Assembly (NCBI RefSeq): GCF_003002915.1
Contig: NZ_PVTG01000007.1
Location: forward strand, 1-64,000
DNA length: 64,000 bases
Direction of reading: 5' to 3'
Source: Geodermatophilus tzadiensis
GTDB lineage: Bacteria; Actinomycetota; Actinomycetes; Mycobacteriales; Geodermatophilaceae
A program made the translations under genes and the position numbers. Positions 48,482 through 57,680 of the stretch are shown in pieces. Positions within the stretch are counted from its first letter, which is position 1. The number at the start of each line of letters is the position of its first letter. Under the pieces are notes generated by a model. The model was not told where the DNA came from. It searched no databases and worked only from the letters and a program-made list of their open reading frames with translations.

Positions 48482-51400
48482 GTGCAGTTCGACATCCTCG
48501 GGCCGCTGCAGGTGCGTGACGCGGGGCGGCCGCTGGCCCTCGGGCGGCCGAAGCAGCGCGCCGTGCTGGCCATCCTGCTGCTCTCCGCGGGCACGGTGGT
48601 CTCACTCGACCGGCTGGTCGAGGAGCTGTGGGGCCCGCAGTCGCCGCCGCAGGCCCTCGCGTCGGTGCAGGCCTACGTCTCCCACCTGCGCCGGCTGCTC
48701 GAACCGCAGCGTGCACCCGGCACCCCGGCGACGGTGGTCGTGAACCAGGCGCCGGGCTACCGCATCGTGGTGGACCCCGGCGACCTCGACGCCGCCCGCT
48801 TCGAGGACCTCGCGCGGACGGGGCACGAGCTCCTGCGGCAGGGCGAGGCGCCGCGCGCCGCGGACGCCCTCGAGCAGGCCCTCGCGCTGTGGCGCGGACC
48901 GGTCCTGGCCGACCTCGCCGACGCGCCGTTCGTGCAGGCCGAGCGGGCCCGGTTGGACGACCTCCGGCTGACCGCGCTGGAGGACCGGCTCGGGGCCGAC
49001 CTCCGCCTCGGCCGGCACGCCCGCGTCGTCGCCGAGCTCGAGCGGCTGACGGGCGAGCACCCGTTCCGGGAGCGCCTGCAGGGACTGCGCATGACCGCCC
49101 TCTACCGCTGCGGGCGGCAGGCGGAGGCGCTGCAGAGCTACCAGCAGTTCCGCGCACAGCTGCGCGAGGAGCTCGGCCTGGACCCCGGCCAGGCGCTCCG
49201 GGACCTCGAGCGGGACGTCCTCCGCCAGGCCCCGGCACTGGACTGGACCGCGGCGTCCGCCGACCCGGCGGCCGCACCCCGACCCGCTCCCGCCGCGGCG
49301 CCGGACCCGCCCCGCTCTCCCCTCCCTCCCGCCGCCGGCGCGGGCGCCGCGGCCCCCGGGAGCCTGGTGGGGCGCGACGCGCACCTGCACGTGGTCGACC
49401 GGGCGCTGGCCGGGACGGCGACCGGCCGGGGGCGGGTCGTCCTGGTGGCCGGCGAGCCCGGGATCGGCAAGACGCGACTGGCCGAGGAGGCGACCCGGCG
49501 CGCCCGCGGGTCCGGCGTCACGGTGGCCTGGGGCCGGAGCGACCAGGACGCCGGGGCCCCGCCCTTCTGGCCCTGGACCCAGGTGCTGCGCGCCCTGCTC
49601 GACGACGGGACGGGCGGGCCCGGCGTCGACTCCGCCGAGCTCGCGCGGATCCTGCCGGGACCGGGGGGCGGGGAAGCGCGGGACGCCGCACCGGTGGTGG
49701 ACCCAGAGGCGTCCCGGTTCCGCCTGTGCCAGGCGGCCACCGCCACCCTCCTGCGGCTGGCGCGGGGACGGCGGCTGCTGGTGGTCCTCGACGACCTGCA
49801 GTGGGCCGACGTCGCCTCGCTGCGGCTGCTGGGCCACCTCGCCACGACGCTGGCCGACGCCCCCGTCGTCGTGCTGGTGACCTACCGGGACCGGACCCTC
49901 GACGGCGGCGAACCGCTCGCCGACACCCTCGCGGACCTGGCCCGCACGGCTCCGGTGGACCGCCTGGAGCTGACCGGCCTGGCGGTCCCCGACGTGGCCC
50001 GGGTGATGGCCTCGCACCTCGGCACCGACCCCGACGACGGGCTGGTCCGGCTGGTCCGCGACCGCACCGGCGGCAACCCGTTCTTCGTCCTCGAGGTGCT
50101 CCGCCTGCTCGGCAGCGGCGGCCGGCCGGAGCGGACGGCGGGCGAGGCGGCGTCGCTGGTCGCCCAGGAGGTCCCGGCGGGCGTGCGCGACGTCCTCCGC
50201 CGACGGCTCGGCCGTCTGCCCGACCAGATCCGCACCGTGCTGCTCGTGGCCGCGGTGGTCGGCCAGCAGTTCGACCTCGACGTCGTCCGTGCCGTGACCG
50301 GGCTGGACGACGACGACGCGCTGTCCGCGGTCGAGCTGACCGTCTCGGCCGGCCTCGTCGTCGAGGACCCGGCGACCGTGGGCCGGTTCCGCTTCGCGCA
50401 CGCGCTGGTCCGCGAGGCCATCTACGGCGAGATCAGCCGCGCCCGACGGGCCCGGCTGCACGCCCGGGTGGGACAGGCGCTGCTGGACCGACGCGGCGGC
50501 GACGCGGACTCCGTCCTCCAGCTGGCCCAGCACTGGTGGCTGGCCGCCCCGGTGGTGGGCGCGGAGCGGGCGGTCCCGCACGTCGTCGCGGCGGCCGAGC
50601 TGAGCCTCGACACCTTCGCCCACGAGGAGGCCGAGCGGCAGCTGCGCCGCGGCCTGGACCTCCTCGCCGCCGCGGCGCCCACCCGCGACCGCGACGCCTC
50701 CGAGCTGGCCGTCCGGCTGCGTCTCGGCAGGCTGCTCGTGCAACTGCACGGCAGCGGCTGCGAGCACGCGCGGGACCACTTCGGCCGGGCACGCGAGCTG
50801 GCCGGCGAGCTCGGGGACCGGCCGGCCCTGCTCACCGCCTGCCGCAGCCTCTACGAGGTGGCCTTCGCCCGCGCCGACCACTCGGCCGCCGCCGCCCTCG
50901 CCGAGGTCATGCTGGACCTCGCCCGGAGCGGGGACGACCCGGCCGCGCTGGTGGGAAGCCACCTGGCGCTGGGGCGCACCCTGTGGTCCCAGGGCCGGCT
51001 GGCCGCCGCCAGGGACCACCTCGAGCAGGGGCTGCGGGTGGCGGGCCCGGTGGACGGCCGCGAGTTCCTGCCGCCGCGGATCGTGCTGCAGCTGCAGCTG
51101 GCCGCGGTGCTCACGTCCCTCGACGAGCCGGACGCCGGGATCGAGCTGCTGTCGACGGCCGTCCGGGACGCGCGCGGTGGGTCCCCCTTCGTGCAGGCCC
51201 TCACCCTCACCGGAGCCGCCCTCGTCTCCGCCATGCGCCGCGATGCCACGGCGGCGCGCCGGTGGGCCACCGAGACGTTGGAGCTCGTGGAGCGCTGGAA
51301 CCTGCCCTGGCCGGCCGGGTACGCGGCCGTGGTGCTGAGCTGGGTGCACGCGGTCGAGGACGATCCCGTGGCCGCGATCCCCGCGCTCCGGGAGCACCTC

Positions 51401-51760
51401 GCGCGGACCGAGGCCGGTGGCACCCAGCACCTGCTCGGGTGGGGCCTGGGCCTGCTGGCCGAGGCGCACCTGTGCGCCGGGGAGCCGCTCGAGGGCCTGC
51501 GCCTGCTCGACGACGCGCTGGCCCGGGTCGCGCGCACGGGTGAGCGCTCCTACGAGTCCGAGCTGCACCGCCTGCGGGCGCTGTGCCTGGCCGCGCTGAC
51601 ACCACCGCGCTCCGAGGAGGCCCACGGTGCGCTCGAGCGGGCGGCCGCCGTCGCTCGCGAGCAGGGGTCGGCCGCCCTGCTGCGGCGCGCCGCCGAGACG
51701 TGCCGCGCGGTCGCCGGACGTCACAGCGGCAGCTGCGACCACCCCGGTGCGCAGCCCTGA
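48482..51760 (+). CDS. AfsR/SARP-type regulator with ATPase and TPR domains
   Basis: Large regulator of 1092 aa. Residues 1-90 form an OmpR-like DNA-binding domain (FDILGPLQVRDAGRPLALG; LGRPKQRAVLAILLLS). About 95-245 is a bacterial transcriptional activation domain (BTAD). A Pro/Ala linker follows, then an AAA-type ATPase with Walker A GEPGIGKTRL near 323 and Walker B LLVVLDDLQWAD near 432. The remainder is TPR-like helical repeats. Family members activate secondary-metabolite or stress genes. There is no biosynthetic cluster beside it; the divergent membrane-protein operon is the natural first target to consider. GTG 48482 chosen because the domain starts there. Confidence 0.9.
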   Translation: MQFDILGPLQVRDAGRPLALGRPKQRAVLAILLLSAGTVVSLDRLVEELWGPQSPPQALASVQAYVSHLRRLLEPQRAPGTPATVVVNQAPGYRIVVDPGDLDAARFEDLARTGHELLRQGEAPRAADALEQALALWRGPVLADLADAPFVQAERARLDDLRLTALEDRLGADLRLGRHARVVAELERLTGEHPFRERLQGLRMTALYRCGRQAEALQSYQQFRAQLREELGLDPGQALRDLERDVLRQAPALDWTAASADPAAAPRPAPAAAPDPPRSPLPPAAGAGAAAPGSLVGRDAHLHVVDRALAGTATGRGRVVLVAGEPGIGKTRLAEEATRRARGSGVTVAWGRSDQDAGAPPFWPWTQVLRALLDDGTGGPGVDSAELARILPGPGGGEARDAAPVVDPEASRFRLCQAATATLLRLARGRRLLVVLDDLQWADVASLRLLGHLATTLADAPVVVLVTYRDRTLDGGEPLADTLADLARTAPVDRLELTGLAVPDVARVMASHLGTDPDDGLVRLVRDRTGGNPFFVLEVLRLLGSGGRPERTAGEAASLVAQEVPAGVRDVLRRRLGRLPDQIRTVLLVAAVVGQQFDLDVVRAVTGLDDDDALSAVELTVSAGLVVEDPATVGRFRFAHALVREAIYGEISRARRARLHARVGQALLDRRGGDADSVLQLAQHWWLAAPVVGAERAVPHVVAAAELSLDTFAHEEAERQLRRGLDLLAAAAPTRDRDASELAVRLRLGRLLVQLHGSGCEHARDHFGRARELAGELGDRPALLTACRSLYEVAFARADHSAAAALAEVMLDLARSGDDPAALVGSHLALGRTLWSQGRLAAARDHLEQGLRVAGPVDGREFLPPRIVLQLQLAAVLTSLDEPDAGIELLSTAVRDARGGSPFVQALTLTGAALVSAMRRDATAARRWATETLELVERWNLPWPAGYAAVVLSWVHAVEDDPVAAIPALREHLARTEAGGTQHLLGWGLGLLAEAHLCAGEPLEGLRLLDDALARVARTGERSYESELHRLRALCLAALTPPRSEEAHGALERAAAVAREQGSAALLRRAAETCRAVAGRHSGSCDHPGAQP

Positions 51761-52158
51761 CCTCGCTCCCCCGGGACGAAGCCGGCCCGGATCAGCAGCG
51801 CGGCGACCCGCCGGTCACGCGGTGGCGGCGCGGTCAGCAGCTCGACGCCCGCTGCCCGCAGGGCATCGGCGACCTCGCACACCAGCCGGGGTCCCAGGGA
51901 GGGGTCCCGGTGGGCCGCGGACAGGGCCAGCCCGCACACCCGGGCCGTCGTGCGCCCGAGGGAGCGGACCACCGCCACCCCGGCGAGGCCGGTGCCCTCC
52001 GTCGCGGTCAGGTCGCACAGGCCGAACCAGACGCAGGTCGGCTCGTGGTCGTCGAGGCGGCAGGGCGGCAGCAGCCGTGCGGCCTGCCGGCGGTCCGGGT
52101 CCGTGTCGAGCCGCCGGAAGACGATGCCGGCCGGGGAGCCGCCTGGTGTCGCCGTCAT
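51721..52158 (-). CDS. GNAT-like acetyltransferase, putative
   Basis: Protein of 145 aa. TGLAGVAVVRSLGRTTARV, ALSAAHRDPSLGPRLVCEVADAL and LLIRAGFVPGERG read as the central strands, acetyl-CoA helix and final strand of the GNAT fold. The R/Q-x2-G-x-G/A acetyl-CoA loop is only loosely kept (PSLGPRL). It converges with and overlaps the AfsR-like gene by 40 bases. ATG 52158 follows GGGGAGG. The substrate is unknown. Confidence 0.65.
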   Translation of the reverse strand: MTATPGGSPAGIVFRRLDTDPDRRQAARLLPPCRLDDHEPTCVWFGLCDLTATEGTGLAGVAVVRSLGRTTARVCGLALSAAHRDPSLGPRLVCEVADALRAAGVELLTAPPPRDRRVAALLIRAGFVPGERGQGCAPGWSQLPL

Positions 52159-52250
52159 CGCCCCTCCCCGGCCGTCCGAGTACCGGTCGAGGGTGCCTCC
52201 GCCGACCTTGACGCCCGCGTGACGCCGGTGGCCGGACACGCGCAGCGGTG

Positions 52251-52272
52251 CTGTGTCCGGTACCTGACACAG
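52251..52272 (+). promoter_or_regulatory. Perfect dyad before the cheB-like gene
   Basis: CTGTGTC (52251-52257) and GACACAG (52266-52272) are exact reverse complements with an eight-base centre. The dyad ends 16 bases before the GTG of the CheB-like gene, an operator-like position. Confidence 0.5.
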
Positions 52273-52288
52273 GGGTACCGTCGACCGG

Positions 52289-52942
52289 GTGGGCACGCGC
52301 TCCCTCCCCGACCGGGACCACGGCTTCGACGTCGTCGCGCTGGCCGCCAGCGCCGGCGGAGTCCGGGCCCTGCGCACGGTCGTGTCGGGGCTGCCCGCGG
52401 ACTTCCCGGTGCCGGTCCTGGTGGTGCAGCACCGCGGCGCCGGCACCCCCGAGCTGCTCAGCGAGGTGCTCCGGGCCCGGGCGGCCCTGCCGGTGCGCAC
52501 CGCCACGTCCGGACCGCTGCTGCCCGGGGTCACCGTGCTGCCGGCCGGGACCACCGCGGACCTCCGCCCCGACGGCCGGCTGACGCTCCGGGCCTGCCCG
52601 ACGGGCAGGACCGCGGACGACCTCCTCACCGGCGCCGCGGCCGCCTTCGGACCGCGGGTGCTGGCCGTGGTGCTGACCGGACGGCTGTCCGACGGCGCGG
52701 CGGGCGTGCGCGCGGTCCGCCGCGCCGGTGGCCGCGTGCTGGTCCAGGACCCGGACGACGCCGAGGCACCGGGCATGCCCAGCGCGGCCCTGGCCACCGG
52801 CTGCGTCGAGCACATCCTCCCCCTGGACCTCGTGGCACCGGCACTGGTGGCGTACGCGATGGCTCCCGGCGCCGCGGACCTGCTCGCCGTCCCCCTCCCG
52901 GCGTGGGCCCGCCTGGGCCCGCGTCCGTCCGTCCCGGCATGA
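52289..52942 (+). CDS. Stand-alone CheB-type methylesterase domain protein
   Basis: Protein of 217 aa with only the catalytic domain of CheB. Ser is in ALAASAGGVRALR, His in VVQHRGAGTPELL, and Asp in VLTGRLSDGAAGVR. PDDAEAPGMPSAALATG matches the end of the active-site region. The usual N-terminal receiver domain is absent, and no chemotaxis receptors or methyltransferase are nearby. It probably demethylates or deamidates a non-chemotactic target. GTG 52289 has a weak ribosome binding site. Confidence 0.85.
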   Translation: MGTRSLPDRDHGFDVVALAASAGGVRALRTVVSGLPADFPVPVLVVQHRGAGTPELLSEVLRARAALPVRTATSGPLLPGVTVLPAGTTADLRPDGRLTLRACPTGRTADDLLTGAAAAFGPRVLAVVLTGRLSDGAAGVRAVRRAGGRVLVQDPDDAEAPGMPSAALATGCVEHILPLDLVAPALVAYAMAPGAADLLAVPLPAWARLGPRPSVPA

Positions 52943-53010
52943 CGTGGGGCCCCGAGGGGTAGCTCCTCACGGCCCGGAGCAGACGGGCCGCCCGTCCCGA
53001 GGAGAGGCAC

Positions 53011-53742
53011 GTGCCCACGCCGGCCGCCAGCACGCAGCCCCACCCGCGACGCAACCTCCTGCTCGGCGCGCTGCCCGAGGACGAGTACCGCCGGCTGCAG
53101 CCTGCGCTCGAGCCGGTGGAGCTCGACGTCCGCCAGCAGCTGTACGCGCACGGCAAGCCGATCGAGCACCTCTGGTTCCCCGTCGACGCCGTCCTGTCGC
53201 TGCTGGCTGTCGTCGAGGGCGAGGCGGCGATCGAGGTGGCCACGATCGGTCACGAGGGCCTGGGCGGTCTCCCCGCCTTCCTCGGGACCACCGAGAGCCC
53301 GCACGACACCTTCTGCCAGATCGCCGGCACGGCCGTGCGCCTGGCGACGGGTGAGCTGCGCCGGTTCCTGGGGCAGGACGGCGCGCTGCACGACGTGCTG
53401 CACCGCTACACCCTCGCCACGATGATCCAGCTGGCGCAGAACGTGGCGTGCAACCGCCTGCACACCACCGAGGAGCGCTGCGCCCGCTGGCTGCTGCAGA
53501 CCCGCGACCGCGTCGGCGCCGACGAGTTCACCCTCACCCAGGAGTTCCTGGCCCAGATGCTCGGCGTGCGGCGGGGCACCGTCTCGCTCACCGCCGGCGT
53601 GCTCCAGCAGGCCGGCGTCCTCCGCTACACCCGCGGCAGGATCACCGTCCTGGACGCCGACGGCCTCTACGAGGCGGCCTGCGACTGCTACGACGTCATC
53701 CAGTCCGAGTACCGACGCGTCATGGCTGCGCCCGAGGCCTGA
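53011..53742 (+). CDS. Crp/Fnr-family transcriptional regulator
   Basis: Regulator of 243 aa. The cyclic-nucleotide-binding-like domain has VELDVRQQLYAHGKPIEHLW and FPVDAVLSLLAVVEGEAAIE. The dimer helix follows, then a winged helix with TLTQEFLAQMLGVRRGTVS as the recognition part. The cNMP pocket Arg/Glu set is not recognisable, so it may not bind cAMP. GTG 53011 follows GAGGAGAGG. Lies 68 bases after the CheB-like gene on the same strand, and may regulate it or respond with it. Confidence 0.87.
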   Translation: MPTPAASTQPHPRRNLLLGALPEDEYRRLQPALEPVELDVRQQLYAHGKPIEHLWFPVDAVLSLLAVVEGEAAIEVATIGHEGLGGLPAFLGTTESPHDTFCQIAGTAVRLATGELRRFLGQDGALHDVLHRYTLATMIQLAQNVACNRLHTTEERCARWLLQTRDRVGADEFTLTQEFLAQMLGVRRGTVSLTAGVLQQAGVLRYTRGRITVLDADGLYEAACDCYDVIQSEYRRVMAAPEA

Positions 53743-53810
53743 CCACGCCGGGGCGGGGGGGGTGGACGGCCCGCGGGTCGGCGCCTCCCCGTGCCGTGGA
53801 TGCTGTCCCG

Positions 53811-54575
53811 GTGCCTCCCGTCCCACGCCGTCCCCCAGCGGCCGCCCTGCTCACCGAGCCGCCGCGGGCGGGTCTGGACGCCGCCGCCCTGGCGGCTGCC
53901 TGGCCGCTGCTCGCGGCCGCCCGCCGCGGTGACGGGCACCCGGTGCTGGTGCTGCCGGGACTGCTGACCGGCGACCCCGCCACCGCGGTGCTCCGGACCG
54001 CGCTGCGCGCCCTGGGCCACCACGTGTCCGGCTGGAGCCTGGGCCTCAACCGGGGCCCGACGGGCCGCGTCGTCGACACGCTGCGCGCCCGGCTCGAGCG
54101 GCTGCACCGGACCTCGGGACGGCGGGTCAGCCTGGTGGGCTGGAGTCTCGGGGGGCTCTACGCGCAGGAGCTGGCCCGGGCCGCGCCCGGCAGCGTCCGC
54201 GGGCTGGTCACCCTCGGCACGCCCGTGGTGCGATCGGCGCCCTGGGTCCGCACGGCGTCGCGGATCGTCGACGGCGGCACCCGCCTCCTCCCCGGGGCGG
54301 CAGCGCTGCCCCGGCCGTGGGCCGAGCGCGGCTCCCTGCGCGTGCCCGCGACGTCGGTCTACACCCGGGCCGACGGCATCGTGCACTGGTCGTCGTGCCG
54401 GTACGAGGTCCGCCCCCGGCGGGAGAACGTGGAGGTGCGCGGCAGCCACCTCGGCCTCGCCACCAACCCGGCGGTCCTGTGGCTGCTGGCCGACCGGCTG
54501 GGGACGCCCGAGGGTGCCTGGACGCCCTTCCGCCCCCCGCCGGGACTGGGTCTGCTCTTCCCCCGCCGTCGATGA
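53811..54575 (+). CDS. Alpha/beta hydrolase, lipase-like
   Basis: Serine hydrolase of about 254 aa. The strand GHPVLVLPGLLTGDPAT begins the fold, and the nucleophile is in VSLVGWSLGGLYAQELA. TSVYTRADGIVHWSSC carries the acid Asp and VRGSHLGLATNP the His. No signal peptide. GTG 53811 or GTG 53796 may be the start; neither has a good ribosome binding site. The stop overlaps the next start (ATGA). Confidence 0.82.
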   Translation: MPPVPRRPPAAALLTEPPRAGLDAAALAAAWPLLAAARRGDGHPVLVLPGLLTGDPATAVLRTALRALGHHVSGWSLGLNRGPTGRVVDTLRARLERLHRTSGRRVSLVGWSLGGLYAQELARAAPGSVRGLVTLGTPVVRSAPWVRTASRIVDGGTRLLPGAAALPRPWAERGSLRVPATSVYTRADGIVHWSSCRYEVRPRRENVEVRGSHLGLATNPAVLWLLADRLGTPEGAWTPFRPPPGLGLLFPRRR

Positions 54576-54913
54576 CCGGCACCCGCCGGGTCGGGCACCC
54601 TCCCGGCGTGGACCCCGAGCAGCTGCTGCGGACGGCGGCCGACCGGCTGGACGCGCTGGCCGCCCGCACGACCCCCGGCGACTGGCGGACCGCCGGACTG
54701 CTGGCCACGCGCCCCGAGGTGGTCGCGCACTCCCCCGACGGGAGCACGCGGCACGTGGCCGAGGCGCGGGCCGGGACCGCGGCCTGGATCGCGACCCTCT
54801 CCCCCGCGCTGGCCGCGCCGCTGGCGGGCTGGCTGCGCGCCGCCGCGACGCACGACCCGGTCGACCCGGCGGCCGAGGCGTTCGCCCGGGCCCTGCTCGC
54901 GCGGCTGGGGTGA
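54572..54913 (+). CDS. Hypothetical helical protein, 113 aa
   Basis: Not recognised by function. A helical protein with VDPEQLLRTAADRLDALAA and SPALAAPLAGWLRAAATHD, resembling a family of actinobacterial unknowns. ATG 54572 overlaps the hydrolase stop (ATGA), which favours translational coupling. GTG 54608 is an alternative start that would remove 12 residues. Confidence 0.6.
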   Translation: MTGTRRVGHPPGVDPEQLLRTAADRLDALAARTTPGDWRTAGLLATRPEVVAHSPDGSTRHVAEARAGTAAWIATLSPALAAPLAGWLRAAATHDPVDPAAEAFARALLARLG

Positions 54914-54994
54914 CCGGACCGGGTCGCCGCAGCCACGGCGGCCACGGGAGGTCGCCCGCACCGCTGCCGCCCTCCGCACCCCCGCCGTCGCGGG

Positions 54995-55903
54995 TCAGCC
55001 GGTCGTCCTGCCGGCGGCCAGGGCGGCGATGAGATCGGACGCCGGCCGCGGCCGGATGCCCATCGCGGAGAGGGCCTCGGGCCCCGGGTAGGAGGACACG
55101 TCCATCGACACCGCGATCCCGAGGCCGGTGGCGAGCTCCGGTGCGCGTCGCCGCAGCGCCCGGGCGCCGGCCGCGAGCACCGGCCGGGGCACGACCACCC
55201 GGCGGAAGCGCGCGCCGAGCGCCCGTTCGAAGGCGTCGACGACCTCGTGCCGGGTCAGGGGCTCGGGACCGCCGAAGTCGACCGACCCCGGCGGGTCGGC
55301 CATCGTGGCCACCCGCACGCACGCCTCGGCCACGTCGTCCTCGGCGACGTAGGGCACGGGGTTGCGGCCGCGGCCGAGGACGATCGCCCGGCGCGCGTCC
55401 GGGCGGATGCCGACAGCCGGGGACAGCCACACCTCCTGGAACGCGGCCGGCCGGACGACCACCGACCGCATCCGGGAGCGCTGGAGCAGTTCCTCGGTGG
55501 CCTTCTTCGCCGCGAACAGCGGCACCAGGTCCGCGGTGGCCTCGTCGCCGGTCAGCGCCGACACGAAGACGAAGCGCTCGACTCCGGCGGCCTCGGCGGC
55601 GCGGACGAGCGAGGCGGTGCCGTCCCGGTCGACCCGGCCGATGGACACGTCCCTCGCCCCCGGCCGCCAACGGCCCACCGCGTTGGCGGTCGTGAGGACC
55701 GTCCGCACACCGGTCACCGCCCGGGCCAGGCCGCCCGGCTCGGTGAGGTCTCCGGCCACGACGTCGGCGCCGAGCCCGGCCAGTGCGCTGCCGTCGCTCG
55801 TGGGGCGGACCAGCGCCCGGAACGGCACCCCGGCTGCGGCCAGTCGGGCGGCGATCCGGCCGCCCAGGGAACCGGTCCCTCCACAGATCAGCAACTCCGG
55901 CAC
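54995..55903 (-). CDS. NmrA/atypical SDR NAD(P)-binding protein
   Basis: Protein of 302 aa. The glycine-rich motif is LLICGGTGSLGGRIAARLAA at the N terminus, followed by GADVVAGDLTEPGGLARAV and VERFVFVSALTGDEAT. The catalytic YxxxK set of classical SDRs is not seen (FAAKKATEELL lies in its place), as in NmrA-like redox sensors and some reductases. GTG 55903 follows GAGGGGG. Substrate and partner unknown. Confidence 0.85.
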   Translation of the reverse strand: MPELLICGGTGSLGGRIAARLAAAGVPFRALVRPTSDGSALAGLGADVVAGDLTEPGGLARAVTGVRTVLTTANAVGRWRPGARDVSIGRVDRDGTASLVRAAEAAGVERFVFVSALTGDEATADLVPLFAAKKATEELLQRSRMRSVVVRPAAFQEVWLSPAVGIRPDARRAIVLGRGRNPVPYVAEDDVAEACVRVATMADPPGSVDFGGPEPLTRHEVVDAFERALGARFRRVVVPRPVLAAGARALRRRAPELATGLGIAVSMDVSSYPGPEALSAMGIRPRPASDLIAALAAGRTTG

Positions 55904-56079
55904 GTCGACCCCCTCGGGAAGAGCACCAGCCAGGCAGGACCGCCCCGCCGTGTCAACGGGCCGGTCGCGGGCGCCGAGCGCCCGGGAGCCCAGTGGCCGG
56001 CCGTCCGAGCGGCAGGGCACGGCGGCCACCCGTGGGCGGACGCACCGCACGCGTGCGGGTGACCGGCCCGAGCGGCCGC

Positions 56080-56331
56080 ATGGTCCGGCGGCCGGCCGGG
56101 CAGCCACCGGCGGTGGAGGACGACTGGAGATCACTGCTCGACGACCTGCCGATGGAGCAGCGCCTGAAGGCGATCGCCGTCTACGAGCTGGCGAGCGATC
56201 GAGCGGCCGGACAGCCGGTCGAGACGGCGGCCGCGACCCTGCGCGCGGCAGCCACGGCCGAGGGGCTGGACGACGGGCACCCGTGGATCCGGGCGGCCGC
56301 CGCACGCATCAGCGCGGAGCAGCGCCCGTGA
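56080..56331 (+). CDS. Small hypothetical protein, 83 aa
   Basis: Not recognised. A short helical protein (MEQRLKAIAVYELASDRAAG; AAATLRAAATAEGLDDGHPW) with codon use like its neighbours. The start is uncertain: ATG 56080 and GTG 56113 are both in frame, and neither has a clear ribosome binding site. The 205 bases after it, before the glycosyltransferase, show no gene. Confidence 0.45.
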   Translation: MVRRPAGQPPAVEDDWRSLLDDLPMEQRLKAIAVYELASDRAAGQPVETAAATLRAAATAEGLDDGHPWIRAAAARISAEQRP

Positions 56332-56537
56332 CCCGACCCGCCGGCTGACCGGGCGCAGGTCGACGTCGTCACGGCCGATCCGCCGCCGGTCGGCGGGGCG
56401 TGTCCCGGTGTCCGCGGGGGCGACCGACGACGTGGCGCACGGCGCCGGCGGGAGCGGCCCGCCGGCGCTCTGGCGTGCGTCCGACGAGGTCAGCCGATAG
56501 TTTGCACGCCCCCAGCGCGTGATCAGCGGAGGCGTGG

Positions 56538-57680
56538 ATGACCGGACCTCGTTCGATCTGCTTCTACACGCCCTCGACGGACCCGTCGGGCATGGGGGCG
56601 CACGTGCTCGACCTGATCGCCGCGTTCGCGGGCACGGTGGACGTGTCGCTCATGGCGCGGGAGCTCCCCAGGACGCAGTGGCTGCTGGACCGGGCCGGGG
56701 AACTGGGCGCGGAGACGGTGCCGCTGCCCTCCCCCCGGCACCCGCGGTTCGGCCCCGTGGTCACCGGGTTCCTGTCGGCACGCCCGGCCGACGTCTTCCA
56801 CTGCCACGTGGGGACCGGCAGCGAGGACTGGGACGGCGTCCGGCTGGCCCGGTCCGCCGGGTGCCCGGTGGTGGTGCAGACCCAGCACCTGCCCTACCTC
56901 CTCTCCTCCCCGCGCAGGCGGCACGCCTACTTCCGCGCCATCGCCCCGGTGGACCGGCTCATCGCGGTCTCCGCGGGACTGCGCCGGACGTACGAGCGGA
57001 TCGGGGTGCCGAGCGGGTCCTTCACCACGGTGCCGAACGGCATCGCCCCGCTGGTCCAGCGGCTGCCGCGAGCGGAGGCGCGGCAGGCCCTGGGGCTCGA
57101 GGCGGACCAGCCGGTGGTCCTGACCGTCGGCCGGCTCACCCACATGAAGGCCCAGTGGCAGCTGCTCGACGCGGTCCCGGACCTGCTGGCCCGCTTCCCG
57201 CGGCTGGCGGTCGTCCTGCTCGGCGACGGCCCGCTGCGGGAGGCCCTGGTCGAGCAGGCCGGCTCCCTCGGCGTGGCCTCCGCGGTGCGGTTCGCCGGGC
57301 ACCGCTCCGACGCGCGGCAGCTGCTCGCCGCCGCCGACGTGTTCGCCCTGCCGTCGAGGTGCGAGGGGATGCCCCTGGCCGCGCTGGAGGCGATGGAGGC
57401 CGGGCTGCCGGTGGTGGCCACCCGCGTGGTCGGCAGCGAGGAGGTGGTCGTGGACGGCGTGACCGGAGCGCTGGTGCCCTTCGGCCGCCCGGCCGAGCTC
57501 GGCGCCGCGCTCGCGAGGCTGCTCGCCGACCCGGCGCTGCGCCGGCGGCAGGGCGCCGCCGCGCGGCGCCGGTACCTCGCCGGGTTCACCCGGGACCGGA
57601 TGGCGCAGGAGACGGCGGCGGTCTTCGCGGAGCTGCTCCGGACGGCGGCCCGGCCGGCGCTCACCGGGAGCCCGGCGTGA
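56538..57680 (+). CDS. Glycosyltransferase family 4 protein
   Basis: GT-B glycosyltransferase of 380 aa. The N-terminal domain begins ICFYTPSTDPSGMGAHVLDL. The linker precedes PNGIAPLVQRLP, and the nucleotide-sugar domain has TVGRLTHMKAQWQLLDA, the GDGPLRE strand, and FALPSRCEGMPLAALEAMEA with the donor-binding Glu. It transfers a sugar to an unknown acceptor, possibly a lipid or surface polymer. ATG 56538 follows GGAGG. It overlaps the next gene (GTGA), so both act in one pathway. Confidence 0.9.
   Translation: MTGPRSICFYTPSTDPSGMGAHVLDLIAAFAGTVDVSLMARELPRTQWLLDRAGELGAETVPLPSPRHPRFGPVVTGFLSARPADVFHCHVGTGSEDWDGVRLARSAGCPVVVQTQHLPYLLSSPRRRHAYFRAIAPVDRLIAVSAGLRRTYERIGVPSGSFTTVPNGIAPLVQRLPRAEARQALGLEADQPVVLTVGRLTHMKAQWQLLDAVPDLLARFPRLAVVLLGDGPLREALVEQAGSLGVASAVRFAGHRSDARQLLAAADVFALPSRCEGMPLAALEAMEAGLPVVATRVVGSEEVVVDGVTGALVPFGRPAELGAALARLLADPALRRRQGAAARRRYLAGFTRDRMAQETAAVFAELLRTAARPALTGSPA

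Noticed and set aside
48482..51760. Marker of a secondary-metabolite gene cluster
   Set aside because: AfsR-like regulators often occur in such clusters, but no synthase, synthetase or tailoring genes are adjacent.
51583..52962. Plus-strand frame across the GNAT gene and CheB
   Set aside because: It overlaps two genes with clear motifs in other frames and shows no domain of its own.
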